This document shows, piece by piece, positions 16,576 through 24,612 of a DNA stretch of 64,000 bases; positions within the stretch are counted from its first letter, which is position 1; each line of letters opens with the position of its first letter. This DNA is from Ottowia sp. (GTDB lineage: Bacteria; Pseudomonadota; Gammaproteobacteria; Burkholderiales; Burkholderiaceae_C), in assembly GCF_016703145.1 (NCBI RefSeq), contig NZ_JADJCO010000003.1, positions 868,001 to 932,000 of the forward strand, read 5' to 3'. The notes below the pieces were generated by a model. It saw only the letters and a program-made list of their open reading frames with translations, was not told where the DNA came from and did no database searches. The translations under genes and the position numbers were made by a program.

Positions 16576-17333
16576 ACCGGCGGCAGCGTCTGCACCTGGA
16601 TGGGCTGCTGCGGCTGCACGATGGTCGGCTGGGTGACCGGGTGCGTGACCACGCCTTCGGGCGTGGGTGAGCCGCCGATGCCCGGCACCGACGTCACCGG
16701 CGCCGGCGCGGGCGTGACGCCGGACGCGTCGCTGGGGTGCAGCGCGGCCTGCTCGCTGATGAAGTCGACCACGCGCACCACGCGCTGCACGCCGCCGGTG
16801 GTGCGCGCCACCTCGGTGGCCAGGTCGGTCTCGCGATGGGTCAGGCGGCCCATCAGGTAGATGGTGCCGCGCTCGGTCACCACCTTGATGCTGTTGGCCG
16901 GCACGCCGTTGGCGTTGAGCAGGCTGGACTTGACCTTGCCGGTGATCAGCGTGTCGTTGGAGCGCTGGGCCAGCGTCGAATCGGCCATCACCGCCAGCTC
17001 GTTGACCACGCCCGCCACGTCGGGCGTGCCGGCCACCGCCGCCTGCACGCGCTGGCGGATTTCCTCGGTGGGCACCTCGCCGGTCAGCAGCGCCTTGCGG
17101 TAGTAGCTGGTGATGTTGATGTGGCCGCGCCCGCCCAGCACCTCGCTGGCGCGGCTGCCGGCGCGCAGCTCGATGGTCTGGTCGGACACCTGGGTGCCGG
17201 GGCTGCGGCGGTCGATGGCCACCAGGCCGCCCACGGCCGCGGCGCCGCCGACCACGGCGGCCGCGCAGCCCGCCAGGCCGGCGGCGGCCAGGGCCAGGCA
17301 CAGGGCGGCGGAGCGGGTGGAAAGGGATGTCAT
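16569..17333 (-). CDS. dolP: BON-domain lipoprotein, DolP (YraP)-like
   Basis: A 254-residue outer-membrane lipoprotein with signal and lipobox (AAAGLAGCAAAV, Cys near residue 22). Two BON domains follow: one around ASEVLGGRGHINITSYYRKA, the second around RSNDTLITGKVKSSLLNANG to TIYLMGRLTHRETD. DolP supports outer-membrane integrity and septal peptidoglycan turnover. A Pro/Gln-rich tail extends the C-terminus. The ATG at 17333 has GGAGAA upstream and overlaps the diaA remnant stop as ATGA, matching the usual yraN-diaA-dolP order. Confidence 0.88.
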   Translation of the reverse strand: MTSLSTRSAALCLALAAAGLAGCAAAVVGGAAAVGGLVAIDRRSPGTQVSDQTIELRAGSRASEVLGGRGHINITSYYRKALLTGEVPTEEIRQRVQAAVAGTPDVAGVVNELAVMADSTLAQRSNDTLITGKVKSSLLNANGVPANSIKVVTERGTIYLMGRLTHRETDLATEVARTTGGVQRVVRVVDFISEQAALHPSDASGVTPAPAPVTSVPGIGGSPTPEGVVTHPVTQPTIVQPQQPIQVQTLPPVK

Positions 17334-17712
17334 GCGGAGTTCTCCTCGTCGCCAAGCAGTTGTTGATCGAGGCCGTCGCACAGGCGCTGCCCAGCGCGCG
17401 GATCTGCGCGGCAAAGGCATCGGCGTACTCGCCGCGCCGCGCCACGGCGGTCAGCGTGGCGGCGTCGGTGCCCAGCGCCAGCGCGGGCAGCTCGGGCCGG
17501 GGCCGGTCGAGCCCGCCCACCAGCAGCGCCGCCACGTACTGCGCCAGCGCCCCCGAGGCGCCGTTGCCGCACACCAGCACCTTGCCGCCCCCGGTGACGC
17601 AGGCCAGCAGCGCCTGCGTGGCCTCGGCGACGGGCCGGGCCAGGGCCTGCGCCCACTGGTACTTCAGGTCGGCGCTGTCGATGAACTGCTGTTGGATGCG
17701 GTGCTCTAGCAT
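17330..17712 (-). pseudogene. diaA: DiaA/GmhA-like SIS-domain gene with internal deletion
   Basis: The frame from 17712 starts MLEHRIQQQFIDSADLKYQW and includes the SIS nucleotide-sugar loop VCGNGASGALAQYV, as in DiaA, the DnaA-binding initiation factor. After FAAQIRALG at 17395 or so, about 60-70 residues expected in the family are missing. The family C-terminus, QRLCDGLDQQLLGDEENSA, then appears in another frame and ends at 17330, overlapping dolP. So there is an internal deletion plus frameshift. The SIS loop also differs from the usual GNGGSAADAQH. Confidence 0.8.
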
Positions 17713-17766
17713 TAATAGCAATCATAGCGGCGCCGGCGCCGGCTTTGCCTGGTTATTTGCTTCAAC
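17707..17766 (-). repeat. Probable dispersed repeat copy between yraN and diaA remnant
   Basis: The blocks TAATAGCAATCATAGC and TTTGCTTCAA resemble the A/T-rich ends of the family, with a GC-rich centre. The match is weaker than for other copies. It spans the first codons of the diaA remnant and the stop of yraN. Confidence 0.45.
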
Positions 17767-18160
17767 CGGCATCGAACGCGGCGCGCAGCCACTCGATGTG
17801 CTCGCCGTCGATCGCCACCACGTCGAACCGGCACGGCGGCGGCGCGGGCAGCCGCAGCAGGTAGTGCCGCGCCGCCAGCACGATGCGCCGCTGCTTGGCC
17901 GCGCCCACGCTGGCCGCCGCGCCGCCGTGCGTGCCGGCCGCGCGGGCGCGCACCTCGACGAACACCAGCGTGCCATCCGCCTCGCGCAGGATCAGGTCGA
18001 TCTCGCCGCCGCCGCGCCCCGGCGTCCGATAATTGCGCTCGACCAGCCGCAGGCCCTGCCGCCGCAGGTGCGCCAGGGCGGCGTCTTCCGCCGCGCCGCC
18101 GCGCGCCCGGGTGGTGCCGCCGGGCGGCCCCTTGAAGAAGTTCAGCAGCGCCATCGCCAT
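17762..18160 (-). CDS. yraN: YraN family (UPF0102) nuclease-fold protein
   Basis: A 132-residue protein with the YraN pattern of a Holliday-junction-resolvase-like fold: GGAAEDAALAHLRRQGLRLV, NYRTPGRGGGEIDLILRE and LVFVEVRAR, containing the E-x-D and E-x-K/R-type acidic residues of PD-(D/E)XK nucleases. Activity has not been settled for the family. It is divergent from rsmI by 21 bp, the standard neighbourhood. Confidence 0.9.
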   Translation of the reverse strand: MAMALLNFFKGPPGGTTRARGGAAEDAALAHLRRQGLRLVERNYRTPGRGGGEIDLILREADGTLVFVEVRARAAGTHGGAAASVGAAKQRRIVLAARHYLLRLPAPPPCRFDVVAIDGEHIEWLRAAFDAG

Positions 18161-18181
18161 GGCCTATCGGAAGGTGTCTCC

Positions 18182-19102
18182 ATGTCCGTCGCAGCGCCCA
18201 TCGGCAAGCCCTCGTTCGACAGCGCGCTGCACGCCGCGCGGCAGGCCGCGGGGCCGCAGCATTATCCGGCCGGGGCGCTGTACGCCGTGGCCACGCCCAT
18301 CGGCAACCTGGCCGACATCACCCTGCGCGCGCTGCACGTGCTGCAAATCGCCGACGCCATCGCCTGCGAGGACACGCGCCACACGCAGCGACTGCTGCGC
18401 AGCTACGGCATCGACGGCCGGCCGCTGATCGCCGTGCACGAGCACAACGAGGCCGAGGCCGCCCAGCAGGTGCTGGAGCGCCTGCGGCGCGGCGAGCGCG
18501 TGGCCTACGCCAGCGACGCCGGCACGCCCGCCGTCAGCGACCCCGGCGCGCGGCTGGCGGCGGCCTGCGCGCAGGCGGGCCTGCGCGTGGTGCCGCTGCC
18601 CGGCGCCAGCAGCGTGACCACGGCCATCAGCGCGGCGGGGCTGGCGGGCGACGGCCGCTTCGTGTTCATGGGCTTTTTGCCGGCCAAGGCGGGGGAGCGC
18701 ACCGCCGCTGCCCAGGCGCTGGCGCAGGAGCGCCGCGCCGTGGTGCTGCTGGAGGCGCCGCACCGCATCGCCGCCCTGGCCGACGCGCTGGCCGCGCTGG
18801 GCGAGCGCCCGGTGACCGTGGGGCGCGAGCTGACCAAGCAGTTCGAGCAGATCGCCACCCTGCCGTGCGCCGGCCTGGCCCACTGGCTGGCGGCCGACGC
18901 GCAGCGCCAGCGCGGCGAGTTCGTGCTGGTGCTGCACCCCTTCGACGCCGCGCCGCCCGAGGGCGAAGGCGAGCGCGTGCTGAAGCTGCTTTTGCCTGAG
19001 CTGCCGCTGAAGACCGCCGTCAGGCTGGCCGCCGAGCTGACCGGCGCGCCACGCAACGTGCTCTACGGGCAGGCGCTGGCGTTGAAGGCGGCGGCGGACT
19101 GA
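18182..19102 (+). CDS. rsmI: 16S rRNA (cytidine(1402)-2'-O)-methyltransferase
   Basis: RsmI 2'-O-methylates C1402 in the decoding centre of 16S rRNA using S-adenosylmethionine. The 306-residue product has the tetrapyrrole-methylase fold with ALYAVATPIGNLADITLRAL, CEDTRHTQRLLRSYGI, YASDAGTPAVSDPGARL and PLPGASSVTTAIS, all family hallmarks. Length is slightly above the usual 280-290 because of an N-terminal extension of about 30 residues. The ATG at 18182 follows GGAAGG. Confidence 0.95.
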   Translation: MSVAAPIGKPSFDSALHAARQAAGPQHYPAGALYAVATPIGNLADITLRALHVLQIADAIACEDTRHTQRLLRSYGIDGRPLIAVHEHNEAEAAQQVLERLRRGERVAYASDAGTPAVSDPGARLAAACAQAGLRVVPLPGASSVTTAISAAGLAGDGRFVFMGFLPAKAGERTAAAQALAQERRAVVLLEAPHRIAALADALAALGERPVTVGRELTKQFEQIATLPCAGLAHWLAADAQRQRGEFVLVLHPFDAAPPEGEGERVLKLLLPELPLKTAVRLAAELTGAPRNVLYGQALALKAAAD

Positions 19103-19105
19103 TTC

Positions 19106-19168
19106 TTGAATCAAATCGGCCATGAACCCGCATGGGTATTTCGTCAAAAGCTATCAAAAAAATAGCAC
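19106..19168 (+). repeat. Dispersed repeat copy between rsmI and spmAB
   Basis: Reads TTGAATCAAATCGGCC, CCCGCATGGGTATT and AAAAGCTATCAAAAAAATAG. It fills the 67-bp gap between the two convergent genes. Confidence 0.85.
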
Positions 19169-19169
19169 A

Positions 19170-20417
19170 TCACTTGAAGAACGCATAACCCACGAAGATC
19201 GCCGCCACCAGCCCCACGGCGTCGGCGACCAGCGCGCAGGGCAGGGCGTGGCGCGTGTGCTTGACGCCCACGCTGCCGAAGTACACCGCCAGCACGTAGA
19301 AGGTGGTCTCGGTCGAGCCCTGGATGATGGCGGCCAGCTTGGCCGGAAACGAATCGACGCCGTGCGCCTGCATCACGTCCACCATCAGCCCGCGCGCGCC
19401 CGAGCCGGACAGGATCTTCATCAGCCCCACGGGCACGGCGGGCAGGAAGTCGGTGGGCAGCCCCAGCGCCGCCACGGCCGCGCCGAGGGCGCCCATCGCC
19501 ACGTCCATCAGCCCGGCGGCGCGGAACAGGGCGATGGCCGCCAGCATCGCCACCAGGTAGGGAATGATCTGCACGGCCACGCCAAAGCCCTCCTTGGCGC
19601 CGTCGACGAAGGCCTCGTACACGTTCACGCGGCGCACCGCGCCGGCCACCAGGAACAGCGCGATCACGCCCAGGATGGCGCCCGCGCCCACCACGCCCAT
19701 CCATTGCGCGGCCTGCTCCGGCGGCTGCCGCGACAGCCACCACACCAGCGCGCCCGCCGCCGCCGCGAAGCCCGCCAGCGGCCCCAGCAGGCTGGCGCGC
19801 CACAGCGGGATGCGCTGCACCGCCGCCACCGCCAGCAGCGCCGCCAGCAGCGAGCAGGCGGTGGCGACCAGCGTGGGCACGAAGATGTCCGCCGCGTTGA
19901 AGCCCGTCAGCCCCTGCCGGGCGGCCAGCGTCTGGCGGATGGCGATGACCGAGGTGGGGATCAGCGTCAGCCCGGCGGTGTTGAGCACCAGGAACATGAC
20001 CTGCGCGTTGGTGGCGGTGTCGGGCCGGGGGTTGAGCGACTGCAGCTCCTGCATAGCCTTCAGGCCCAGCGGCGTGGCGGCGTTGTCCAGGCCGAGCAGG
20101 TTGGCGCTGATGTTCAGCGTCATCGCGCCCTGCGCCGGGTGCCCGGCCGGCACGCCGGGAAAGAGCTGGCGCATCACCGGGTTCACCGCGCGGGCGAAGG
20201 CGTCGATCATGCCGGCCTGCTGGCCGATGCGCATCAGCCCCAGCCACAGCGCCATCACGCCGACCAGGCCCAGCGACACCTCGAAGCCGCCGCGGGCGGC
20301 GTCGAACAGGGCGCTCATCAGGCGCGGCAGCGCCGCCGCGTCGCCGCCCAGGGTCTGCACCAGCGCGGCGGCGATGGCGCACAGGATGAAGCCCAGCCAG
20401 ACCCAGTTCAGAATCAA
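19170..20417 (-). CDS. Nucleoside-recognition (SpmA-SpmB fusion) membrane protein
   Basis: A 415-residue inner-membrane protein with about ten hydrophobic segments. The N-terminal half matches SpmA (NISANLLGLDNAATPLGLKA) and the C-terminal half SpmB (IIPYLVAMLAAIALF, GSTETTFYVLAVYFGSVGVK), both Gate/nucleoside-recognition domains. In Bacillus these are separate spore-maturation proteins; fusions are common in non-sporing proteobacteria, with unknown substrate. The start is a TTG at 20417, supported by GGAGG five bases upstream. Both signals sit inside a dispersed repeat copy. Confidence 0.85.
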   Translation of the reverse strand: MILNWVWLGFILCAIAAALVQTLGGDAAALPRLMSALFDAARGGFEVSLGLVGVMALWLGLMRIGQQAGMIDAFARAVNPVMRQLFPGVPAGHPAQGAMTLNISANLLGLDNAATPLGLKAMQELQSLNPRPDTATNAQVMFLVLNTAGLTLIPTSVIAIRQTLAARQGLTGFNAADIFVPTLVATACSLLAALLAVAAVQRIPLWRASLLGPLAGFAAAAGALVWWLSRQPPEQAAQWMGVVGAGAILGVIALFLVAGAVRRVNVYEAFVDGAKEGFGVAVQIIPYLVAMLAAIALFRAAGLMDVAMGALGAAVAALGLPTDFLPAVPVGLMKILSGSGARGLMVDVMQAHGVDSFPAKLAAIIQGSTETTFYVLAVYFGSVGVKHTRHALPCALVADAVGLVAAIFVGYAFFK

Positions 20418-20470
20418 ATTCGCCTCCAGCCAGCGACAGACAAGCGTTGGAAGCTATTGTAAATGTAGCT
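20411..20470 (+). repeat. Dispersed repeat copy carrying the spmAB start signals
   Basis: The plus strand reads GAATCAAATTCGCCTCCAGC, then AAGCGTTGGAAGCTATTG and TAAATGTAGCTA. On the minus strand it contributes the GGAGG ribosome-binding site and the TTG start of the SpmA-SpmB fusion gene. Confidence 0.75.
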
Positions 20471-20818
20471 AAGCGGCGCTGACGGCAGCGCGCCACGCAT
20501 TTCCAGCCGGCGGGGCGGTTGGCATGCCCATGCGGCCTTGCTGACGGTAACAAGCGATCAACGGCCAGCCCTGGCGTGAATGGATCAGGCCATTCGGTGG
20601 CGCCCCATCGCCGCCCCGTGCGCGCTGTTACGCAAATGCCCGCCGGGTCCGTCCCATTGATGATGCGCCCGCGTTGAGCCCTACCTAGCATGAACTCGCA
20701 TCGCCGCGAACCTCAGCCCTGACGGATCACGGCCGATTGCCATTCAGACGCGGCCGCTTCGCACTGCCTTGCCAGGCCACGATGGGTGTTTGTTCAACCC
20801 TTTTTGGAGGTAAATGGC
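20471..20818. other. Intergenic region without recognised gene
   Basis: This 348-bp gap lies between divergent genes. I see no conserved frame and no RNA gene. The last 30 bp carry TTTTTGGAGG, a strong ribosome-binding site eight bases before the ATG at 20819. A promoter for the von Willebrand protein gene is expected here, but I cannot place it. Confidence 0.4.
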
Positions 20819-22567
20819 ATGACTGCAGTCGACAACAACGATGCCCTGAAGCGCGCCGCGCTGAAGGTGATCTCCGCGCAATCCGGACTCAAGAGCCCGG
20901 TGCTGGTGCACGCGGCCGAAGACGTGGTTCCCTCCACGGGCCAAAGGATCCATCGCTTCTTCGCCACCGACAAGGCCAGGCCGAACGGCCCCGCCGCCAG
21001 CGTGGTGCTGGACGACAGCGGCGCGGAGGTGGATTTCGCCCGGCTCGCCGCGTCCGAGACCAAGCGCTTCTTCGCGCCGGCGATCAGCGCGGTGGCGGAT
21101 GCCGTGCTGGAGCCGATCAAGGTCAAGATCGATCCACCCCGAAACGACCTGACGCTGAAGGAATGCGACACGTTCAGGGAGACGGTCACGGTGTTCATCC
21201 CCGCCACCGCGGCGCTGGCCAAGGCCGACATTTATTTCCTGGCCGACACCACGGGCAGCATGGAGCCCATCCTGGCCGCCGTGCGCGCGGGTGCCGGGGC
21301 CATCCTGGGCGGGCTGGGGGGTTTCGACTTCGCGTTCGGCGTCGGCAACTACAAGGATTTCGGCTCCGGCGATCCCTACGCCTTTCAGCCGCAGCAAAGC
21401 GTGACCAAGGTGGCCGCCAGCGTGCAGGCCGCCATCAACGCCTGGTCGGCCAGCGGCGGCGGTGACACGCCCGAGGGCCAGTTCTTCGCGCTCGACCGGC
21501 TGGCCGAGCCGGCGGGCGGCCCGATCGGCTGGCGCGCCGATTCGACGCGCATCATCGTCTGGTTCGGCGACGCGCCGGCGCACGATCCGGTGTGCGCCGC
21601 CCTCTCGGGCCTGCCGGGCGCCATCACCGAAGCCAGCGTGACCGCCAAGCTGGTGGGCGAGAAGATCGCCGCGATCGCCATCAGCACCACCACCGGCACG
21701 CCCGGCGCGCTGGACGCCGACCCGGCGCCGCTGTCCACCGACTACAGCGGCGCCTGCGGCGCGCCCGGCGGCAGCGCCGGCCAGGCCACGCGCATCGCGG
21801 CGGCGACCGGCGGCATCCACGCCACCGGCATCGACGCGACGACCATCGTGCAGACCATCATCGACCTGATCAAGAAGGTGCTGGGGCCGATCAACAACGT
21901 GTCGCTGGTGCCGGACGCCGTGGTGGCGCCGTTCGTCGATTCGATCACGCCGGCCGGCGGCCATGGCCCGCTGCCGCGCGACAAGGACCACACGCTGAAG
22001 TTCGACGTCGCCTTCTCGTCCGACCACCTCGACTGCGCCACGCGCGAGCGGGTGTTCGTCGGCGCGCTCGACGTCGTCGTCGACGGCGCGGTCGTCGGGC
22101 GCAAGCCGACGCGCATCACGGTGCCGGCCTGTCCCTTCACCTACAGCGTCAAGTTCGTGTGCGGCACGCAGCCCGAGTGCGGCTGCGAATGCGCGCCGGT
22201 GCGGCCGGGCACCTACGCGACCGAGATCAACATCCACAACTTCAAGTGCCACGACGCGGTGATCGAAACGCACCTGATCCCGCTGGTGCTGGGCGGCGCC
22301 GCCGCCGGGCGCAACCCGCGGGCGGCCACGCGCAAGGCGAGCGAGCGCACGGTGCTGCGCGCCGACACGGCGACGATGATCGACTGCTGCCGCATCGGCG
22401 AGATGCTGCTGGGCGCGCCGTCGTCCGGTCCGCAGCCGCTCGCGATCGGCTATCTGGAGATCGTGAGCAACGTGGAACTGCGGGTGACCGCGGTCTACAC
22501 CGCGAGCGACCCCAAGGCCAATGGCTTGAGCATGGACGTCGAGACGGTGCAGCCGCGGCTCAAATAG
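20819..22567 (+). CDS. von Willebrand factor A (integrin-type) domain protein
   Basis: A 582-residue protein of unknown function. Residues about 135-380 form a VWA domain with a metal-site motif FLADTTGSME (D143, T145, S147), followed by VGNYKDFGSGDPYAF and the acidic IIVWFGDAPAHDPVC. The sequence resembles integrin-beta-like VWA domains. The C-terminal 200 residues include a Cys-rich patch (FVCGTQPECGCECAP, near residues 444-458). There is no signal peptide or membrane segment, so it is cytosolic or leaves by an unrecognised route. It stands alone, with a terminator-like hairpin downstream. Confidence 0.7.
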   Translation: MTAVDNNDALKRAALKVISAQSGLKSPVLVHAAEDVVPSTGQRIHRFFATDKARPNGPAASVVLDDSGAEVDFARLAASETKRFFAPAISAVADAVLEPIKVKIDPPRNDLTLKECDTFRETVTVFIPATAALAKADIYFLADTTGSMEPILAAVRAGAGAILGGLGGFDFAFGVGNYKDFGSGDPYAFQPQQSVTKVAASVQAAINAWSASGGGDTPEGQFFALDRLAEPAGGPIGWRADSTRIIVWFGDAPAHDPVCAALSGLPGAITEASVTAKLVGEKIAAIAISTTTGTPGALDADPAPLSTDYSGACGAPGGSAGQATRIAAATGGIHATGIDATTIVQTIIDLIKKVLGPINNVSLVPDAVVAPFVDSITPAGGHGPLPRDKDHTLKFDVAFSSDHLDCATRERVFVGALDVVVDGAVVGRKPTRITVPACPFTYSVKFVCGTQPECGCECAPVRPGTYATEINIHNFKCHDAVIETHLIPLVLGGAAAGRNPRAATRKASERTVLRADTATMIDCCRIGEMLLGAPSSGPQPLAIGYLEIVSNVELRVTAVYTASDPKANGLSMDVETVQPRLK

Positions 22568-22734
22568 CCCGCCCGCGCGTGCAAGGGGGAACGTGCGGAG
22601 CCGCGTGCCTCCTTTTTTTGTCGCCGGGCCGCCCCAAGACAAAAATGCCCCCTCGGGGGGCAGCGGACCACGCGAAGCGGGGGAGCGCGGGGGCTTTTTT
22701 TTCCTGCAACGTGTTCACGTTCGGCAGGGCAGCC
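22568..22734. terminator. Hairpin repeat at a convergent junction, copy B (likely terminator)
   Basis: GCCCCCTCGGGGGGC (22647-22661) forms a tight hairpin. Read on the minus strand it is followed by ATTTTTG, a factor-independent terminator for the YecA-like gene. On the plus strand a GGGGGC followed by eight T (22689-22702) may end the VWA gene. The sequence ACGCGAAGCGGGGGAGCG recalls the copies at 16435 and 61776. Confidence 0.65.
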
Positions 22735-23526
22735 TCATTTCCCGCAGCACTGCTTGTACTTCTTGCCGCTACCGCACGGGCACGGGTCGTTGCGACCCAC
22801 CTTCTCGCTGCGCGCCGGCGCGATGCGCGGGCCCAGGCTGCGGGCGATGTCGTGCAGGTCGTACACCGCCCAGATGGCCTCGCCGAAGGCATCGAAGCGG
22901 GCCTCGCTCACGCTGGGCGGGCCGACCTCGTCGTACAGGTTCATCGCCGGCGCGGCGCGGTCGCCCTCCAGCAGCTCGGCGATGCAGTCCACCGCGTCGG
23001 CCATCGACTCGGCGATCTCCTTGTCGCGCGGCGGCGCCCAGTCGTCGGCCCAGTGATCGACGGCGGCCATGAAGCCGGCCGCCCACACCTGCCCCAGCGC
23101 GGGCGGCGGGCCGTCGGGCGCGGCGGCGGCGCGCTCGTCCTCGGGCAGGGCGGCCAGCAGGCCGCGCCAGTCCATCACCGCCGGCGCCAGGGCGCGCTCG
23201 TCGTCCAGCGCGTCCACCGGCGCCTGCAGCGCGGCGCGCAGCTGCGACTCGCGCGCCAGCCAGTGCATGCTGAAGTGCGTGCGCTCGGCCTCGCTGCCGA
23301 ACACCTCGGCGCCGCCGGGGCCGAACAGCGCCGGCAGCCACTCGTCCTGCGGCACCGCGCGGCGCATGCACAGCAGCGCCGTCATCAGGCCCTCGCAGAA
23401 CTCCCACTGCGGCGTGGTGTCGGGGTGGCGCTCGCGCAGCGCGTCCAGCGCGTCCTCCAGCGCGTCGAGCGTGGCGGAGGTGGCATCGTCGAGGTCGTCG
23501 TCCTGGGGCGTGGCGGGGTCGGTCAT
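22735..23526 (-). CDS. UPF0149/YecA family protein with SEC-C zinc motif
   Basis: A 263-residue protein. The N-terminal three quarters are the all-helical UPF0149 (YecA/YgfB) domain (QWEFCEGLMTALLCM, MHWLARESQLRAAL). The C-terminus is a SEC-C metal-binding motif, NDPCPCGSGKKYKQCCGK, as at the end of SecA. In E. coli YecA binds ribosomes and the SecA-like tail binds zinc or iron. The start at 23526 (MTDPATPQDDDLDD) precedes an acidic leader. Confidence 0.88.
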   Translation of the reverse strand: MTDPATPQDDDLDDATSATLDALEDALDALRERHPDTTPQWEFCEGLMTALLCMRRAVPQDEWLPALFGPGGAEVFGSEAERTHFSMHWLARESQLRAALQAPVDALDDERALAPAVMDWRGLLAALPEDERAAAAPDGPPPALGQVWAAGFMAAVDHWADDWAPPRDKEIAESMADAVDCIAELLEGDRAAPAMNLYDEVGPPSVSEARFDAFGEAIWAVYDLHDIARSLGPRIAPARSEKVGRNDPCPCGSGKKYKQCCGK

Positions 23527-23568
23527 GGGCGCGGTGGGTTGAGGGGTCGCGCCGATCGTACCCCCGGT

Positions 23569-24558
23569 TCAGGCGTACAGCCCGCGCCCGCGCGCGTGCA
23601 GCCGCGACAGGCCCAGCAGCGCGTCGGTGAAGGGCGTGGGCACGCCGGCGAGCTGGCCCAGCTCGCGCACCGAGCCGACCAGCGCGTCGATCTCGACCGC
23701 CTTGCCGGCCTCCACGTCCTGCAGCATCGAGGGCCTGAAGGCGCCCAGCCTGCGCGTGACCGCGTGGCGGTCCTCGGGCGTCTGCTCGATGGGCACGCCG
23801 AGGCGCGCGCCGATCTCGCGCGCCTCGGCCATCACGCGGCTGGCGAAGCCGCGCACCAGCTCGTCGTCCAGCACGCGGTCGGCGGTGGCGCCGGTGAGGG
23901 CGCTGATGGGGTTGATGGTCATGTTGCCCCACAGCTTGTACCAAACGTCCTGCTGGATGCGCGGCGAGGCGGTGGCGTCGAAGCCCGCCCCGCGCAGCAG
24001 CGCCGCCAGTGCCCGCAGCCGGGGCGTGTCGCCGGCGGCCGGCTCGCCCACGATGAGGCCGTTGCCGAAGTGGCGGCGCACCACGCCCGGCGCATCCAGC
24101 GAGCAGCTGGCGTGCACCACGGCGCCGATGACGTGGCGGACGGGGATGGCCTGGCCGATGGCGCCGTCCGGGTCCACCGACTGCAGGCGCGCGCCCGCCA
24201 GCGCGCCGCCAAAGCCCTGTGGAAACCACCAGGGCACGCCGTTCATCGCCGTCAGCACCACGGTCTCGGGCCCCAGCAGCGGGCCGATGTGCCACGCCAC
24301 CTGGGCCAGGGCAGGCGCCTTGACGGCGACGATGACGAGGTCCTGCGCGCCCAGCTCCGCTGGGTGCTCGGCGGCGCGCACCGGGTGGGCGCGCTCGCCG
24401 CCGGCCCCGTCCTCGCGCAGGCGCAGGCCGTGTGCGCGCAGGGCCGCCAGGGTGTCGCCGCGCGCGACGGCGCTCAGGTCGGCGCCCTGGGCGGCCAGCC
24501 GGGCGCCCAGCCAGCCGCCAATGGCGCCGGCGCCGTAAATCGTGATTTTATTGAACAT
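23569..24558 (-). CDS. 2-dehydropantoate 2-reductase family protein
   Basis: A 329-residue Rossmann enzyme of the ApbA/PanE family, which reduces ketopantoate to pantoate with NADPH in pantothenate synthesis. Visible: GAGAIGG at 9-15, VKAPALAQVAWHI, TAMNGVPWW, and the catalytic-lysine segment QDVWYKLWGNMTINPISAL. Several paralogues of this family act on other 2-oxo acids, and MNGVPWWFP is typical of such a paralogue, so I do not assign panE. A dispersed repeat copy sits just upstream of the ATG. Confidence 0.85.
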   Translation of the reverse strand: MFNKITIYGAGAIGGWLGARLAAQGADLSAVARGDTLAALRAHGLRLREDGAGGERAHPVRAAEHPAELGAQDLVIVAVKAPALAQVAWHIGPLLGPETVVLTAMNGVPWWFPQGFGGALAGARLQSVDPDGAIGQAIPVRHVIGAVVHASCSLDAPGVVRRHFGNGLIVGEPAAGDTPRLRALAALLRGAGFDATASPRIQQDVWYKLWGNMTINPISALTGATADRVLDDELVRGFASRVMAEAREIGARLGVPIEQTPEDRHAVTRRLGAFRPSMLQDVEAGKAVEIDALVGSVRELGQLAGVPTPFTDALLGLSRLHARGRGLYA

Positions 24559-24612
24559 TTCAGCCTCTAGCCCTTATCCATATTGCGCTGGTAGCTTCTT
24601 TTTTAATAGCAT
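24553..24612 (+). repeat. Dispersed repeat copy upstream of the reductase gene
   Basis: Reads GAACATTTCAGCCTCTAGCC, then CCATATTGCGCTGGTAGCTT and TTTTTTAATAGCA. It spans the gap between the reductase start (24558) and the stop of the MBL-fold gene (24612). Confidence 0.85.

Noticed and set aside
20744..22642. 632-codon open frame on the minus strand opposite the VWA gene
   Set aside because: Composition (His/Arg/Gly/Ala-rich, no motifs) is typical of an antisense shadow in GC-rich DNA; the plus-strand frame has a clear domain and ribosome-binding site.
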